From positions 55,637,175 to 55,701,174 of the forward strand of contig NC_087069.1 of assembly GCF_963678635.1 (NCBI RefSeq): DNA of 64,000 nucleotides, given 5' to 3'. This DNA is from Symsagittifera roscoffensis (lineage: Eukaryota; Xenacoelomorpha; Acoela; Convolutidae). Positions 22,140 through 31,423 of the stretch are shown here, in pieces (within the stretch, counting starts at the first letter, position 1; each line of letters starts with the position of its first letter). The position numbers were made by a program, and so were the translations under genes. Below the pieces are notes generated by a model. The model was not told the DNA's origin, did not search any database, and saw only the letters and a list, made by a program, of their open reading frames with translations.

Positions 22140-22650
22140 TGTAACAATCGTTTATTTACGTCACATATGAAGTTAGGAAAAACCTAGGCCGTATATCCAT
22201 TCGCGGTTCGCTTATGACATGGAACTCGAGGATAATTACTGCTTAAAGGCCACTACCAAAATAAACCCCACTCTAGACAAAAATAAGCACGCCCCTATGG
22301 CTAGGCCTCTAGATACCTAAAACACTCCAACGCCGTTATAACAGGGTTGGGACCTCAAATAATCACCATTAGTTTTTATTGAACAGTGTAGATTTGATCC
22401 ATTTCAGATAGATCAACCTGGAACTCGCTGTACCTCAACATATATATGTAAAAAGCGCTCAACAATTGAATTCAGCTCTCACATTTCAGACAATGACACT
22501 AGAAGTAGTCCGATCAGGTACTATAAATGTAACTGTTCGAGTTTTAGATAAAGGTTATAAGTATAACTCAAGTAGTTTAACAAATTGTTCAAATAGCTTT
22601 GCTTTTTGGACCATTGGTTCACTTCAGTGGGTGACCTTGAACTCACATAT
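22140..22650 (-). repeat. Diverged, inverted LTR fragment of the giant gypsy family
   Basis: Read on the minus strand this matches the 3' half of the LTRs at 27,091 and 49,101. It begins at the LTR terminus 'TGTAACA' (reverse of TGTTACA) and includes 'AAAGGCCACTACCAAAATA' and 'GATCCATTTCAGATAGATC', the decayed form of a palindrome kept in the other LTRs. It is far more diverged than the other copies and fades out before 22,700. Confidence 0.65.
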
Positions 22651-22734
22651 CTACTCACGAAGCACTCACGTAGCACTCACATATCCACCCTCTGTACTCT
22701 CTATCAGGAACAAGACAACTCTACTCAAGTTAAA

Positions 22735-23604
22735 TGTGCCAGGCGGTCATATTTGGAAGTTTGACCTTGAGCAACGCGAAAGACATGAATTTGGGGTGAA
22801 ATGAAATTTTTCATAAATTCGAATTGAACATGTCATGCTCAAGTTTCTCGCGACAACTGAAACTATCAGAAAAATAAAATTAGAAGAATCGAACTACAAT
22901 CGCGGGAAAGTAGTCGAAAAAACAGCGGGAAATTGCTATCCGCAATTTCCAGATATAAGATTGCAGGAGAGTAGAGCTGCCCTATTCTTAAGAGAAGACA
23001 GAGTGATCGCGAGTGGAGAAGAAAGCGAATCAGTGTTGGTCCAGAGTGAACTTTCGGTGGAAAGGTGGACAATCGAATTCTCCCAATGGTCCAGCCCCAA
23101 AACTCATTTCTCACGCTAAAACTTATTCAATTAAAACTCCTCGAGTCAATCTTAATTCCCCCGTTTATTCTCGAGTTACTTATTGATTTAGTTACTCAAT
23201 TCTAAAGTGTGCTGGTATGTGAGTACCCAAATTAAACTTCTCGAGTGTTTTATATTGTTATGTTGTGGTAAGGAGGGTTTTAGTTTGATCCATCTGAAAT
23301 GGATCAAAGTTCAACTGTCTAATAAAAAGTAACTGTACGGATTGTTCCGACCCTGTTTTTAACGGCGTCCGCGTGTCTTAGACCTAAGTATGGGGACGTT
23401 CTTATTTCCCAGAGTGGGGGGTATTTTGGTAGTGGTCTTTAAGCTGTAACGAGGGTTTTAGTCTCATGTCGCAAGTGAACCGAATTGGCTCCAACCGTTT
23501 CAGGTAGAAAAACACAAGATATGGTGTTCCTGACTCTTGAGCCAATGGTTATAGGGCCTATTTTTCTTTAACCTCATATGTGACTTAAGTAGGCGACTGT
23601 TACA
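22735..23604 (+). repeat. Solo LTR of the giant gypsy family
   Basis: About 870 bp. It begins TGTGCCAGGCGGTCATATTT and ends CTGTTACA, the same ends as the LTRs at 27,091 and 49,101. Similarity is moderate throughout, so it is clearly older than the nested element. 'AAA' flanks both sides, a possible 3-bp target duplication. No internal sequence adjoins it, so it looks like the product of LTR-LTR recombination. The open frames at 22,466-22,804 and 22,835-23,119 merely cross LTR sequence. Confidence 0.85.
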
Positions 23605-24675
23605 AAACATTATCGGGCACATTGTGCACAACAGTTTGACTCTCGTCTGATTTTTTTCAGTTTTCCGGCAATTGTCAATTCAGCTGTTCTGATTTCTGTC
23701 TCATTGTTTCATTTATTTCGAGAAGCTTGACTCTGACGGGGCCAGCTCAAAATCGATGAAAATAAAACTGAGTTACAGAGCCATTGGTCATTTACACAAG
23801 TTTGCTGTTCATGAAAACCTAATATACTCTCCAAAAATCAAAGCTGTGTATAAATTTTACGCTAAATTTAGTTCCAGAATGAGAACAACTGTACTCTAAG
23901 TTTAATTCAAATTGTTCTGGTGTTGAAACTACAAGTAGTTTCAACACTTTACGAATAAAAAGGTTGTTAATTTGATGGAGTATGATTGGTAAAGATTTAA
24001 TATTTTATAGAGATAAAATATCATAATAATAACAATGATAGTTTAGATCTGGTTCCAAGAGTGTTGGTAAATGTTTTAACTCCGCAAAAATAAGTTTCTT
24101 CCGTGGCTCCAGATAAAGAATAATAGCCTTTTCTCTTTCTTTGAAAGTCATCTTAATAATTTTATTCGGTTTCTCAAGGTGCATCGTTTTTTTCGAGTGT
24201 TGATATTCCAATCAGGGATATGAAGAAATAGACCATTGGATAGTCCGCCTGGTGATCGCCATTTGCTTCTTTATCAGTTTATTTTTTCACGCTATAATTA
24301 ACGCGGAAATGTGTCAACCTGGCTCATACTTTCTCAAATTTGTCTGTAGACAATTCGGTTTTGCCTCGCAGCGCCTTAATATACCAACTTGTAGAAAATA
24401 AATTTAATCAAATTTGTTTCCCAAGTGAAAGAAAATGTCTCAGATTGATTTCACATACGAAAAGACATGAACAACTTCTACTACCTCGGTAAAATTGAAG
24501 TTTTAGTTACACAAATTATTTATTTTAGAAGGCCCCAAGGTTAACTAGGTGGGCAAAAACGTGGCCATAAACTGCAGAAATTGGTGAAATAATTTGAAAG
24601 TGTCAAAATTTTTTGGTTTTTCTCTATCAAATATTGAAAGTAAACTAAAAGAAACAATATCTGAATAAATAAATT
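23605..24675. other. Non-coding, no feature seen
   Basis: AT-rich. A 68-codon minus-strand frame (24,005-24,211) has no recognisable motif. No repeat family from elsewhere in the window is evident. Confidence 0.45.
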
Positions 24676-24979
24676 TGGCTTTTCTTCCTTACCATCCCCC
24701 AAACTCACATAAGCATCAATTTTATGATGTAAAGAGTAGTTTTACAAAATTAAGCATGCCACCAAACATGTTTGAGCTCTTTCCCCCCCCCCCCCCCCCC
24801 ACCTCACACGAGCTTCAATATATTAGTGCAACGAGTGGTTTTACGAGGTTGAGTATGAAGGCCAAAAATGTTTGTCGTGGCCTTATTAGTCTGTATGTAA
24901 ATTTTCGTAACAATCGAACAATGTGGTCAACAAATTTACATGAAAAAATTTGCAGGTGGGGGAAAAGGAAAAAGTGCCC
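24676..24979. mobile_element. MITE family B: truncated copy plus copy 9
   Basis: 24,676-24,772 is a diverged left part of family B ('GGCTTTTCTTCC', then 'AGAGTAGTTTTACAAAATT'). It is followed at 24,773 by a full copy with a 17-18-base C-run, 'GCAACGAGTGGTTTTACGAGG', and the end 'GGGGGAAAAGGAAAAAGTGCC'. Frames open on both strands here are not genes. Confidence 0.6.
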
Positions 24980-25181
24980 ATGCTTGTCATGACCAAAGTA
25001 GTTCGCATACCAATTGTAGTAACAATCGCACAATGAGAAATATTTGTAACAATCGGACAATGGGAAAGAAAGCACCAGATTTTTCAAAATTGGGGGCTAT
25101 GAACTGCGCATGCTGGGGAATTAATTTGTTATAGTGAAAACTTCTGAGATGTGGAAATCTTTTTTCATTTTTTCAAGATCT

Positions 25182-25356
25182 GGCTCTTTTCCAGCTCCCC
25201 CCTTTCAAATTCAAATTTGAAAAGCTTATTTAACGTTGTCATAATGCAATGAAATTTGGCATGGTGAACAAATCGACAACTGTGAACAGATTTGTTCTTC
25301 CTATTTTACAGCGTAACATTACGCGTTTAGCCGTAATAACACGTAAAACAAACATA
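25182..25356. mobile_element. MITE family A, truncated copy
   Basis: Starts 'GGCTCTTTTCCAGCTCCCC' and follows family A to 'ACGTAAAACAAACAT'. There the right end is replaced by the start of another A copy in opposite orientation. Confidence 0.6.
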
Positions 25357-25419
25357 GGCTCTTTTCCAGTTCCCCTTTTTCAAAATACCGAGTTTTATGT
25401 TTGATTTACGTGTTATTAC
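25357..25419 (-). mobile_element. MITE family A, left part of the copy split by BEL/Pao
   Basis: 'GGCTCTTTTCCAGTTCCCC...GTGTTATTAC' is the reverse complement of the right end of family A. It is cut at ATTAC by the BEL/Pao LTR and resumes with ATTACGGCTAAATGCG at 57,393, on the far side of 32 kb. Confidence 0.8.
25415..25419. other. Target-site duplication of the BEL/Pao element, left copy (ATTAC)
   Basis: ATTAC abuts the left LTR here and the right LTR at 57,393-57,397. Five base pairs is usual for BEL/Pao. The interrupted MITE reads continuously across the empty site when one copy is removed. Confidence 0.85.
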
Positions 25420-25867
25420 TATTCTGGCCTTTTTTATAACTTATAAAAACAGGAAACAGAATCGGTTTAATTCAAGAGAATCAATAAACGGCGAATTTTA
25501 GTAATTTTTATTGCACGGAATTAGCAGCAACATTACACGTATCAAGTTAAAAAGTGGGCTTGTTCATGCCCTGATTTGTGTGACTTATGTGTTTTTTCAC
25601 AATGAGTTCATACTTAGTTCACGCAGTTTAATTAACAGAAACTCAATTGCAAACCAATTTTGAACCGATTAAAATATTAGCATTTTATGTTCTGTTAGGT
25701 TCGGCTCAAATAGGATTCTCAAATGAAACGACATAGGTGAGAATCGAACCCACGCCGAACTCCCCGGAACGCACTATGTATACACTGAGCTATATAGCTG
25801 ATATTGCTAAGCAACTATACTGGCTTTATACTATACTTTCATACTTTAATGCTATGTAGCATTAACA
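25420..25867 (-). repeat. BEL/Pao 3' LTR
   Basis: About 448 bp, read on the minus strand from TGTTAATGCTACATAGC to GGCCAGAATA. The stop codon of pol lies just inside it (25,852). It contains a tRNA-like segment. Confidence 0.9.
25733..25800 (-). promoter_or_regulatory. tRNA-like segment with Pol III A- and B-box matches in the BEL LTR (3' copy)
   Basis: On the minus strand 'TAGCTCAGTGTATACATAG' resembles a tRNA D-arm/A box, and 'GTGGGTTCGATTCTCAC' is a well-formed T-arm with a B box (GGTTCGATTCT). The two lie about 32 bases apart, as in a tRNA. The acceptor stem does not pair and the anticodon arm is imperfect, so this is not a tRNA gene. It lies near the LTR start and in the element's own transcription sense. 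The same segment is in the other LTR. Confidence 0.6.
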
Positions 25868-27090
25868 TCCTCCACCCCCGAAGGAGCGAGAACCGGAACG
25901 AGCTTAACGAGCGGCCGAGTGTAGTTTCCGGAAACAGTCCTTAGGTTTGCGGAGCGGGCGGTGTTGTCTTTGCCGTAGTTTAGCGACGTTATGCGTGCTA
26001 GTGGGTAGTGGCCCCTAGGGCTAGTGGATTCAACTAACCACACCATATCTCCCGTTTTCAAAGAGTATTCGGGAGGAGCATGCCACTTAACTCTTTTATT
26101 GAGTGTAGGGACGTACTCACTTAACCATCGCTGCCAAATTGCGTTTGCGTACGACTGCGCACGGGCATAGCGCTTAGAGTGAGAATAATTTTCACTCGAC
26201 CTTAGAGACGGAAACGTTAGACTGAAGAGGAAATGATTCGGCGTCAAAGCCTCAAAACTATCGGGGTCATCATAAACGGGAGTGAGTGGACGGGCGTTTA
26301 GTGAACCTTCAACTAGGCACATGGTTGTGTTCAAAATCTCGTCAGTCAACTTTCTTGACCCTAAGATTGCATAAAACACACGCTTACAACTGCGCACCAT
26401 TCGCTCCCATACTCCACCTTGATGTGGTGCACTTGGCGGATTATACTTCCACTTAATGCCTTTGTGTACGAGCGACAGTGGAGCTTCTGCGTACCAATTT
26501 TTGATGCACAGAAGAAGCTCTTTTTCGGCTCCTACAAAGTTTGTTCCGTTGTCCGACCAAATTATTGAGGGTGTTCCTCGCCTAGAAATAAAGCGCTCGA
26601 TAGCCATCACACATGAACTTGTGTCCATGGATGGAACCAACTCAATGTGAATTGCGCGAGTCGTTAAGCAAGTAAATAGAAAACCCCAGCGTTTCTCGGA
26701 AGATCGACGAATGGTTACATGAAATGGTCCAAAATAATCGACGCCGCAGTTCGAGAACGGTGGCTGGCGGTAACCTAGACGCTCCGCGGGAAGGTCAGAC
26801 ATCATTGGAGTAACGGTTTTCGCTTTTCGCTTTCTACAGCACACGCAATGTGTTTCAATAGCTCTTAGTGCAGATCTTAAGCGTAGTACAACAAATTGCT
26901 GATGAATGACGGAACGAAGGTAGTCGACTGATTGATGTTCATGCTTAATGTGATAAAAACGGAGAAACAATCGGATTAGGCGATGGCGGCTATCCAAAAT
27001 TATTGGTTGGCGAGTTTCGAATGCGGTTGCAGAGAGACGTTGGATACGGCCGGTAGATCTAATTAAACCGTTCGGCCCGATAAAAGACGA
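25852..27090 (-). pseudogene. BEL/Pao pol, integrase part (severed from the rest of pol)
   Basis: The frame is open from the gypsy insertion point through the stop at 25,852. It encodes the end of the RNase H-integrase linker, a zinc-binding region ('THCVCCRKRK') and a complete retroviral-type core. The core has D in 'GVDYFGPF', D in 'WSDNGTNF' and E in 'HQGGVWERMVR', so the DDE triad is intact. A C-terminal BEL domain ('GDMVWLVE') follows. It is in frame with the upstream part at 50,009-53,446 once the gypsy element and one target copy are discounted. As it stands it lacks a start and cannot be made as part of pol. Confidence 0.92.
25868..25880 (-). other. BEL/Pao polypurine tract
   Basis: On the minus strand 'CGGGGGTGGAGGA' directly precedes the 3' LTR start (TGTTAATG), the position and composition expected for plus-strand DNA priming. 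Confidence 0.65.
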
Positions 27091-27665
27091 TGTGCCAGCC
27101 GGTCATATTTGGAAGTTTGACCTTGAGAAAAGCGAAAAACACTTGATTTTGGAGTGAAATTTAATTTTTCAAAAATTCGAATGGAGCCTGTCATGCACGA
27201 TTTTCTCGCGATAACTGAAAGTCAGAAAAGAGAAGTCAGAACAATCGAGTGACAATCGCGGGAAAGTTGCAAGATAAATCACTAGGGAATTGCCATTCGC
27301 AATTTCCGAGTCAATAATAATCTAGAGTAGAGCTGTCCTATTTGAAATAGAAGACAGAGTGTTCCTGAGAACTGGACAATTATCCAACTGGTCAACTATT
27401 TGAACTGGACCAGAGTGAACCTTCGGTGGAAAGGTGGACAGCTTGAGTGTCCCAATGGTCCACATAAAACTGCATTCTAGAGTACAAACTTATTCCTGTT
27501 GTTGAAACTGACAAACAGTAAACTCATTTAGTTACACTATTTAATTCTTGAGTTGCTTACCGACTTAATTACTCCCAATTCTTGAGCGTGCTACAATGTG
27601 AGTACCAATTTTAATTTCTAGAGTGTGTTTTATAATTGTTATGTTGAGGTAAGGCGAGTTTTAGG

Positions 27666-27688
27666 TTGATCCATCTGAAATGGATCAA
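27666..27688. promoter_or_regulatory. Conserved LTR palindrome TTGATCCAT-n5-ATGGATCAA
   Basis: A 9-bp inverted repeat with a 5-base spacer. It is identical in both LTRs (also 49,676-49,698) and in the older solo LTR (23,285-23,307), and is recognisable in the inverted fragment near 22,395. It lies ~15 bases upstream of AATAAA. It may be a transcription-factor site or an RNA hairpin; the sequence does not decide. Confidence 0.55.
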
Positions 27689-27701
27689 AGTTCCACTGTC
27701 T

Positions 27702-27707
27702 AATAAA
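27702..27707 (+). terminator. Polyadenylation signal candidate AATAAA in the LTR
   Basis: 'CTAATAAAAAGTAACT' is conserved in both LTRs and the solo LTR. In the 3' LTR the equivalent site is at about 49,712. It is the only AATAAA placed suitably to end the genomic transcript. Confidence 0.45.
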
Positions 27708-28007
27708 AAGTAACTTAACGGATTGTTCCGACCCGGTTTTTAACGGCGTTCATGTATTTTGGGTATCTAGAGTCCTAAGTATGGGGACGTTATTAATTCT
27801 AGAGTGGGGGGGGATATTTTGGTAGTAGCCTTTAAGCTGTAACGGGTCGTAGTCTCATGTCACAAGCGAACCGAATTGGCTCCGACTGATTTGAGGTAGA
27901 AAAACACAAGAGATAGTGTCCCTGACTCTTGAGCCAATGGTTATAGGGACTATTTTTCTTAAGCCTCATGTGTGACTGCAGTAGACGAATGTTACATAGT
28001 GTTTTTA

Positions 28008-28022
28008 TGGCGCTCCTGGGTG
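28008..28022 (+). other. Giant gypsy primer-binding site candidate
   Basis: 'TGGCGCTCCTGGGTG' begins with the TGG complementary to a tRNA CCA end and lies 11 bases after the 5' LTR. I cannot name the tRNA. Read on the opposite strand, the next 50 bases also hold 'GGTTCGACTCC', a perfect Pol III B-box, though its distance to CCA is wrong for a tRNA. Confidence 0.5.
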
Positions 28023-28503
28023 TTTACGACATCAAGACTACGGAGTCGAACCCACTTGAGACAGCTTCGGGCTAAATGCCCATTCTAGAGTACCGGCGGT
28101 ACGGTTCGGCAGGAACGTGCAAACCTTCCGGTTGTACCGTGATAGCTTTTCAAGAAAACTCGAGAAAACTTCCTGGTACGCTTTCCGAACGAGGCTTAGC
28201 TAACCGAGTAGAGGGGGGCAACCAGGGGGAAAAAACACGAGCAAAAAGACAAAAAGCAAAACAAAAACCAAAAAAAAAGAATAGAAAAAGGAACAAAAAC
28301 CATAAAACGAAAAAAGACAGTGACTTTGACACCAGATTAGTTGGATCAAACCTTTATATTAATTAAATAGTATACCCATACTGTTTTACAAGTTCGATCG
28401 TTTCGATCAACCTAGTAATTTAACCCAGTAACCTTAATAAAGAGCCCGAGTGTGGGGCGTTGTCAAGGGTCTTCAGATAGCTTGGAACTTAGCTGGACAA
28501 CAA

Positions 28504-28690
28504 GGAGACTTGACTGGAAGAGGTGACCAGCCGAGTGGGAAAGTGGTTCAGGAGCACTTGAGCTGAACCAATAGGAGACTCGATTGGAAGAGGTGACCGG
28601 CCGAGTGGGAAAGTGGTTCGGGAACACTTGAGCTGAACCAATAGGAGACTGGACTGGAACAGGTGACCAGTCGAGTGGGAAAGCAGCCAA
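28504..28690 (+). repeat. 70-bp tandem repeat in the gypsy leader
   Basis: Units start at 28,504, 28,574 and 28,644 with 'GGAGACT', each containing 'GAGGTGACC' or 'CAGGTGACC' and 'CGAGTGGGAAAG'. The third unit is partial. Confidence 0.8.
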
Positions 28691-29534
28691 GAAGGATTTG
28701 GCAGTTCTCGAGTTCTCAAGTTGGGCAGAACGGGTATCGTTAAAATTCATATTACATTATAGGAAATAAGTGTAAAATTGGATAAGCGATATCCCCCGGT
28801 TTTGAGGAACGTTTTTACTTGAGCAGGCCTGGAGACAGGTCTACGGTTTTCTCTTGATAGGTTTAGCACCCGGCGCTTAAGGTAATTTTAGGCTTAAGAA
28901 GGGGGGCTAGAAAGGGGGGAGGTTAGAAGGGGGGCTGGTTAAGTTAGAGGTTGGCGGTTGTAAATTGTAAAAAGGGGAAAATTAGAGTAACTAATTAGTC
29001 GACATCGTTGACTTAGTTACATTAGACATTAACACGCGTTGGTAATAATAAGTGGATATCGAAATTTGAACTTGAGTTAAGGAAGGTACCCTGGTCGGAT
29101 CGGTAGGGGGGAACGGACATAGACAGTTTTTGTGATACCCAAGCAGGGGGGAAGGAAACGCGTGGCAATTAGGTACCAGACATTTTTTTGATAGAAAGTA
29201 GACATTTGTCACCTTTGAATTTTAGGTGGATTCATCTTTCTGTTTTTATTACTTTTTCTTGCTTAGATTTTTGTTGCACTTTGGTAAGGATTTGTGTTTA
29301 GTTTTTACACGAACAGGTGATCACAAGATACCTGCGCACAGGTTTTGGTCTCAAGTTGCTTGGAACATTGAAATAGAGGTAACTAAAAAGAAAAAAGAAA
29401 AAGGGGGGCCAGCATTTGGCTTTTAAGAGAGGGTTTTTGGGGAAATTTTACTAGAGCTTGAGTGGTGGTACAAGGTACAGTGAATCAAGAAGTCCCCATA
29501 ACGAAGAAGAAAGAGGTCCCACCGCTCAGACACT

Positions 29535-30300
29535 TGTCAACAGTCTTGGGACAGTGCCAAAGAAGTCTTGGGACAGAGCAGTCTGGGGACAGTCTTGGGA
29601 CGGTGCAGTCCTGGGACAGTGTTGGGCCAGAACAGTCTTGATACAGTCTTGGGACAGTGGTCTTGGGACAGTGGTCTTGGGACAGTGGTCTTGGGACAGT
29701 GGTCTTGGGACAAGAGTCTTGGGACAGGGTCTTGGGACAGTGGTCTTGGGACACCAGTCTTGGGACAGGCTCTTGGGACAAGGGTCTTGGGACAGGGTCT
29801 TGGGACAGTGGTCTTGGGACAGTGGTCTTGGGACAAGGGTCTTGGGACAGTGGTCTTGGGACAGTGGTCTTGGGACAAGGGTCTTGGGACAGGGTCTTGG
29901 GACAAGGGTCTTGGGACAGTGGTCTTGGGACAGTGGTCTTGGGACAAGGGTCTTGGGACAGGGTCTTGGGACACTAGCCTTGGGACAGTGGTCTTGGGAC
30001 AAGGGTCTTGGGACAGTGGTCTTGGGACAGTATTCTTGGGACACTGGCCTTGGGACAGTAGTCTTGGGACACTAGTCTTGGGACACTAGCCTTGAGACAG
30101 TGGTCTTGGGGCACTAGTCTTGGGACACTAGCCTTGGGACAGTGGTCTTGGGGCACTAGCCTTGGGACAGTAGCCTTGGGATAGTGTTCTCAGGACAAGG
30201 GTCTTGGGACACTGACGTAGTACTGGGACAGTACCGAACAGTCTTGGGACAGTAGAAAGAAGCCTGGGACGGTACAAAGACGAGTAGGGACGGTAACTGG
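29535..30300 (+). repeat. Minisatellite of 13-14-bp units (TCTTGGGACAGTG) in the gypsy leader
   Basis: Roughly fifty units of 'TCTTGGGACAGTGG', 'TCTTGGGACAAGGG' or 'TCTTGGGACAGGG'. Units degenerate at both edges. The mix of 13 and 14 bp rotates the reading frame, and long open frames therefore exist on both strands (repeats of SWDSGLGT and VPRPLSQD). I regard these as by-products of a repeat free of stop codons. It ends about 250 bases before gag. Confidence 0.9.
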
Positions 30301-30544
30301 AAGTCTTAGGACGGTATAAAAATTGAAGTAAAGTTACAATAAGTGTTTAAGACAGATTTAAAACAGAACAAAACTCGTCGGAACCCGGTACGGTTGGGAA
30401 CACAGATAAAGAAAGTTTCAAGAAAGGTTTTTATCACGTTGTATCTTTCCTTTTAAGAATTCTTTTTCACAAAATTTTTTTATTCTTAGAATAGAATTGT
30501 GTATATAATAATTTTGTAAATAAGAGCAATTGTAAATAGAAATA

Positions 30545-31423
30545 ATGAGACGGAGTAGGGTACCGGTGCTCGAAAAAAGGTCAAGTGGATCAAACACGAA
30601 ATATAACTCGTCGCTGCGTGGAACGACATCAAGGGGCCCAAGCAAAACAAAAAATAACTTTTCAGTAAGCATGGTCAGCACGAGGAGTGGCACCGAGAGC
30701 AAGACGCGAGAAGATGCGAGGGAAAAACAGGTGGAGCCTACAATCGAAATCGACCTAGAGACACCAGACCAGAGCGTAGATGAACTGGAGAAAAAGACGA
30801 CGGAGTCAACTCCAATGCCCAATGCAGAAGAACCAAACCCGAAACCCATAGAGTTCTCACCAATAGACAATATGGAAGATGCAATAGGCAACACCGAAGA
30901 AACGGTGAAAGAAGACTCTCAAGTAAAAAAGACATCTTTTACAGAAAGGTTGGCGATGATGGTCGGAATAAAAACGAAAGAAAACATGACTGAAGAACCA
31001 AAAGCTGAAAGAGCACGAACATTTGGGACAGTGAGCACGAAGACGACAGAAGCAAATCCAAGGGAGGAACAAAATAAAGCAGAAGCTACGGCCGAAGACA
31101 GACCGACGGCTGACCATGAAGAGGCTACAATTGAGCTAGGTGACTTGATGGCGAAACTGAATCAGATCGACAAAAAACTGAAGCACAGCGAAGAGGACAG
31201 AGAAGTGATAAGAAAAGAATTAAGATACAACAAACACGAGTATCTGGATAGTTATTTTAACCTGGCTAAGGCAACAGATGAGAGACTCAAGGAGATGTCA
31301 GATAAGGTAGAAGCCACCAATGAAGAACGAGATAAGAACATCAAAAAAGATATGCAACAGTTGAAAAACCGATATGATGATGTCAACAGCCAATTAGCCT
31401 GGAAAAGAGAATGGACACAATGA
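30545..31423 (+). CDS. gag: Giant gypsy gag, N-terminal ORF
   Basis: First long open frame after the leader, 292 codons from ATG. The N-terminal third is basic and Ser/Arg-rich. The middle is acidic and low-complexity (many Glu, Lys and Thr). The last ~100 residues (about 195-290, 'MAKLNQIDKKLKHSEED') look like coiled coil. I see no folded domain by eye. It overlaps the next ORF by 13 bases (ATG of the next within its own stop region), a -1 frame relation that could be reinitiation, frameshifting or a mutation. Its place before the capsid ORF suggests a matrix-like or extra Gag region. Confidence 0.7.
   Translation: MRRSRVPVLEKRSSGSNTKYNSSLRGTTSRGPSKTKNNFSVSMVSTRSGTESKTREDAREKQVEPTIEIDLETPDQSVDELEKKTTESTPMPNAEEPNPKPIEFSPIDNMEDAIGNTEETVKEDSQVKKTSFTERLAMMVGIKTKENMTEEPKAERARTFGTVSTKTTEANPREEQNKAEATAEDRPTADHEEATIELGDLMAKLNQIDKKLKHSEEDREVIRKELRYNKHEYLDSYFNLAKATDERLKEMSDKVEATNEERDKNIKKDMQQLKNRYDDVNSQLAWKREWTQ

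Larger units (their letters stand above)
27091..27996 (+). repeat. Giant gypsy 5' LTR
   Basis: 906 bp, TGTGCCAGCC...GAATGTTACA. About 15-18 differences from the 3' LTR by eye, so near 98% identity. It contains an AATAAA at 27,702 and a palindrome at 27,666-27,688. Confidence 0.93.
28023..30544 (+). other. Giant gypsy leader (5' untranslated region), 2.5 kb
   Basis: Unusually long stretch between the primer-binding site and gag. It holds a small Lys-rich open frame (28,076-28,366), a 70-bp tandem repeat, a G-run cluster (28,900-28,936) able to form a G-quadruplex, and a large minisatellite. No recognised gene lies here. Several short upstream ATGs would hinder simple scanning to gag. Confidence 0.7.

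Noticed and set aside
22466-23119. Two plus-strand open frames (112 and 94 codons)
   Set aside because: They lie across an inverted LTR fragment and a solo LTR and match LTR sequence at the DNA level elsewhere in the window.
24675-25134. Open frames on both strands around 24.7-25.1 kb
   Set aside because: They coincide with family-B MITE sequence and its C-run (poly-Pro); no protein family resemblance.
25733-25805. A genuine tRNA gene in the BEL LTR
   Set aside because: The T-arm and box spacing fit, but the acceptor stem does not pair and the anticodon stem is poor. It is kept only as a tRNA-like promoter candidate.
28150-28332. A basic/hydrophobic pair of overlapping frames in the gypsy leader
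   Set aside because: Lys/Arg-rich AAA/AGA runs on one strand give Phe/Leu on the other; low complexity with no sign of a real protein.
28900-28936. A CRISPR-like or regulatory repeat in the leader
   Set aside because: It is only a cluster of G-runs; no regular spacer structure. Noted as possible G-quadruplex inside the leader entry.
29458-30156. Several overlapping long open frames on both strands encoding LGTVVLGQWSWD- or CPKTTVPRPLSQ-type repeats
   Set aside because: They are the translation of a stop-free 13-14-bp minisatellite. Open frames on both strands with the same repeat are expected by-products.
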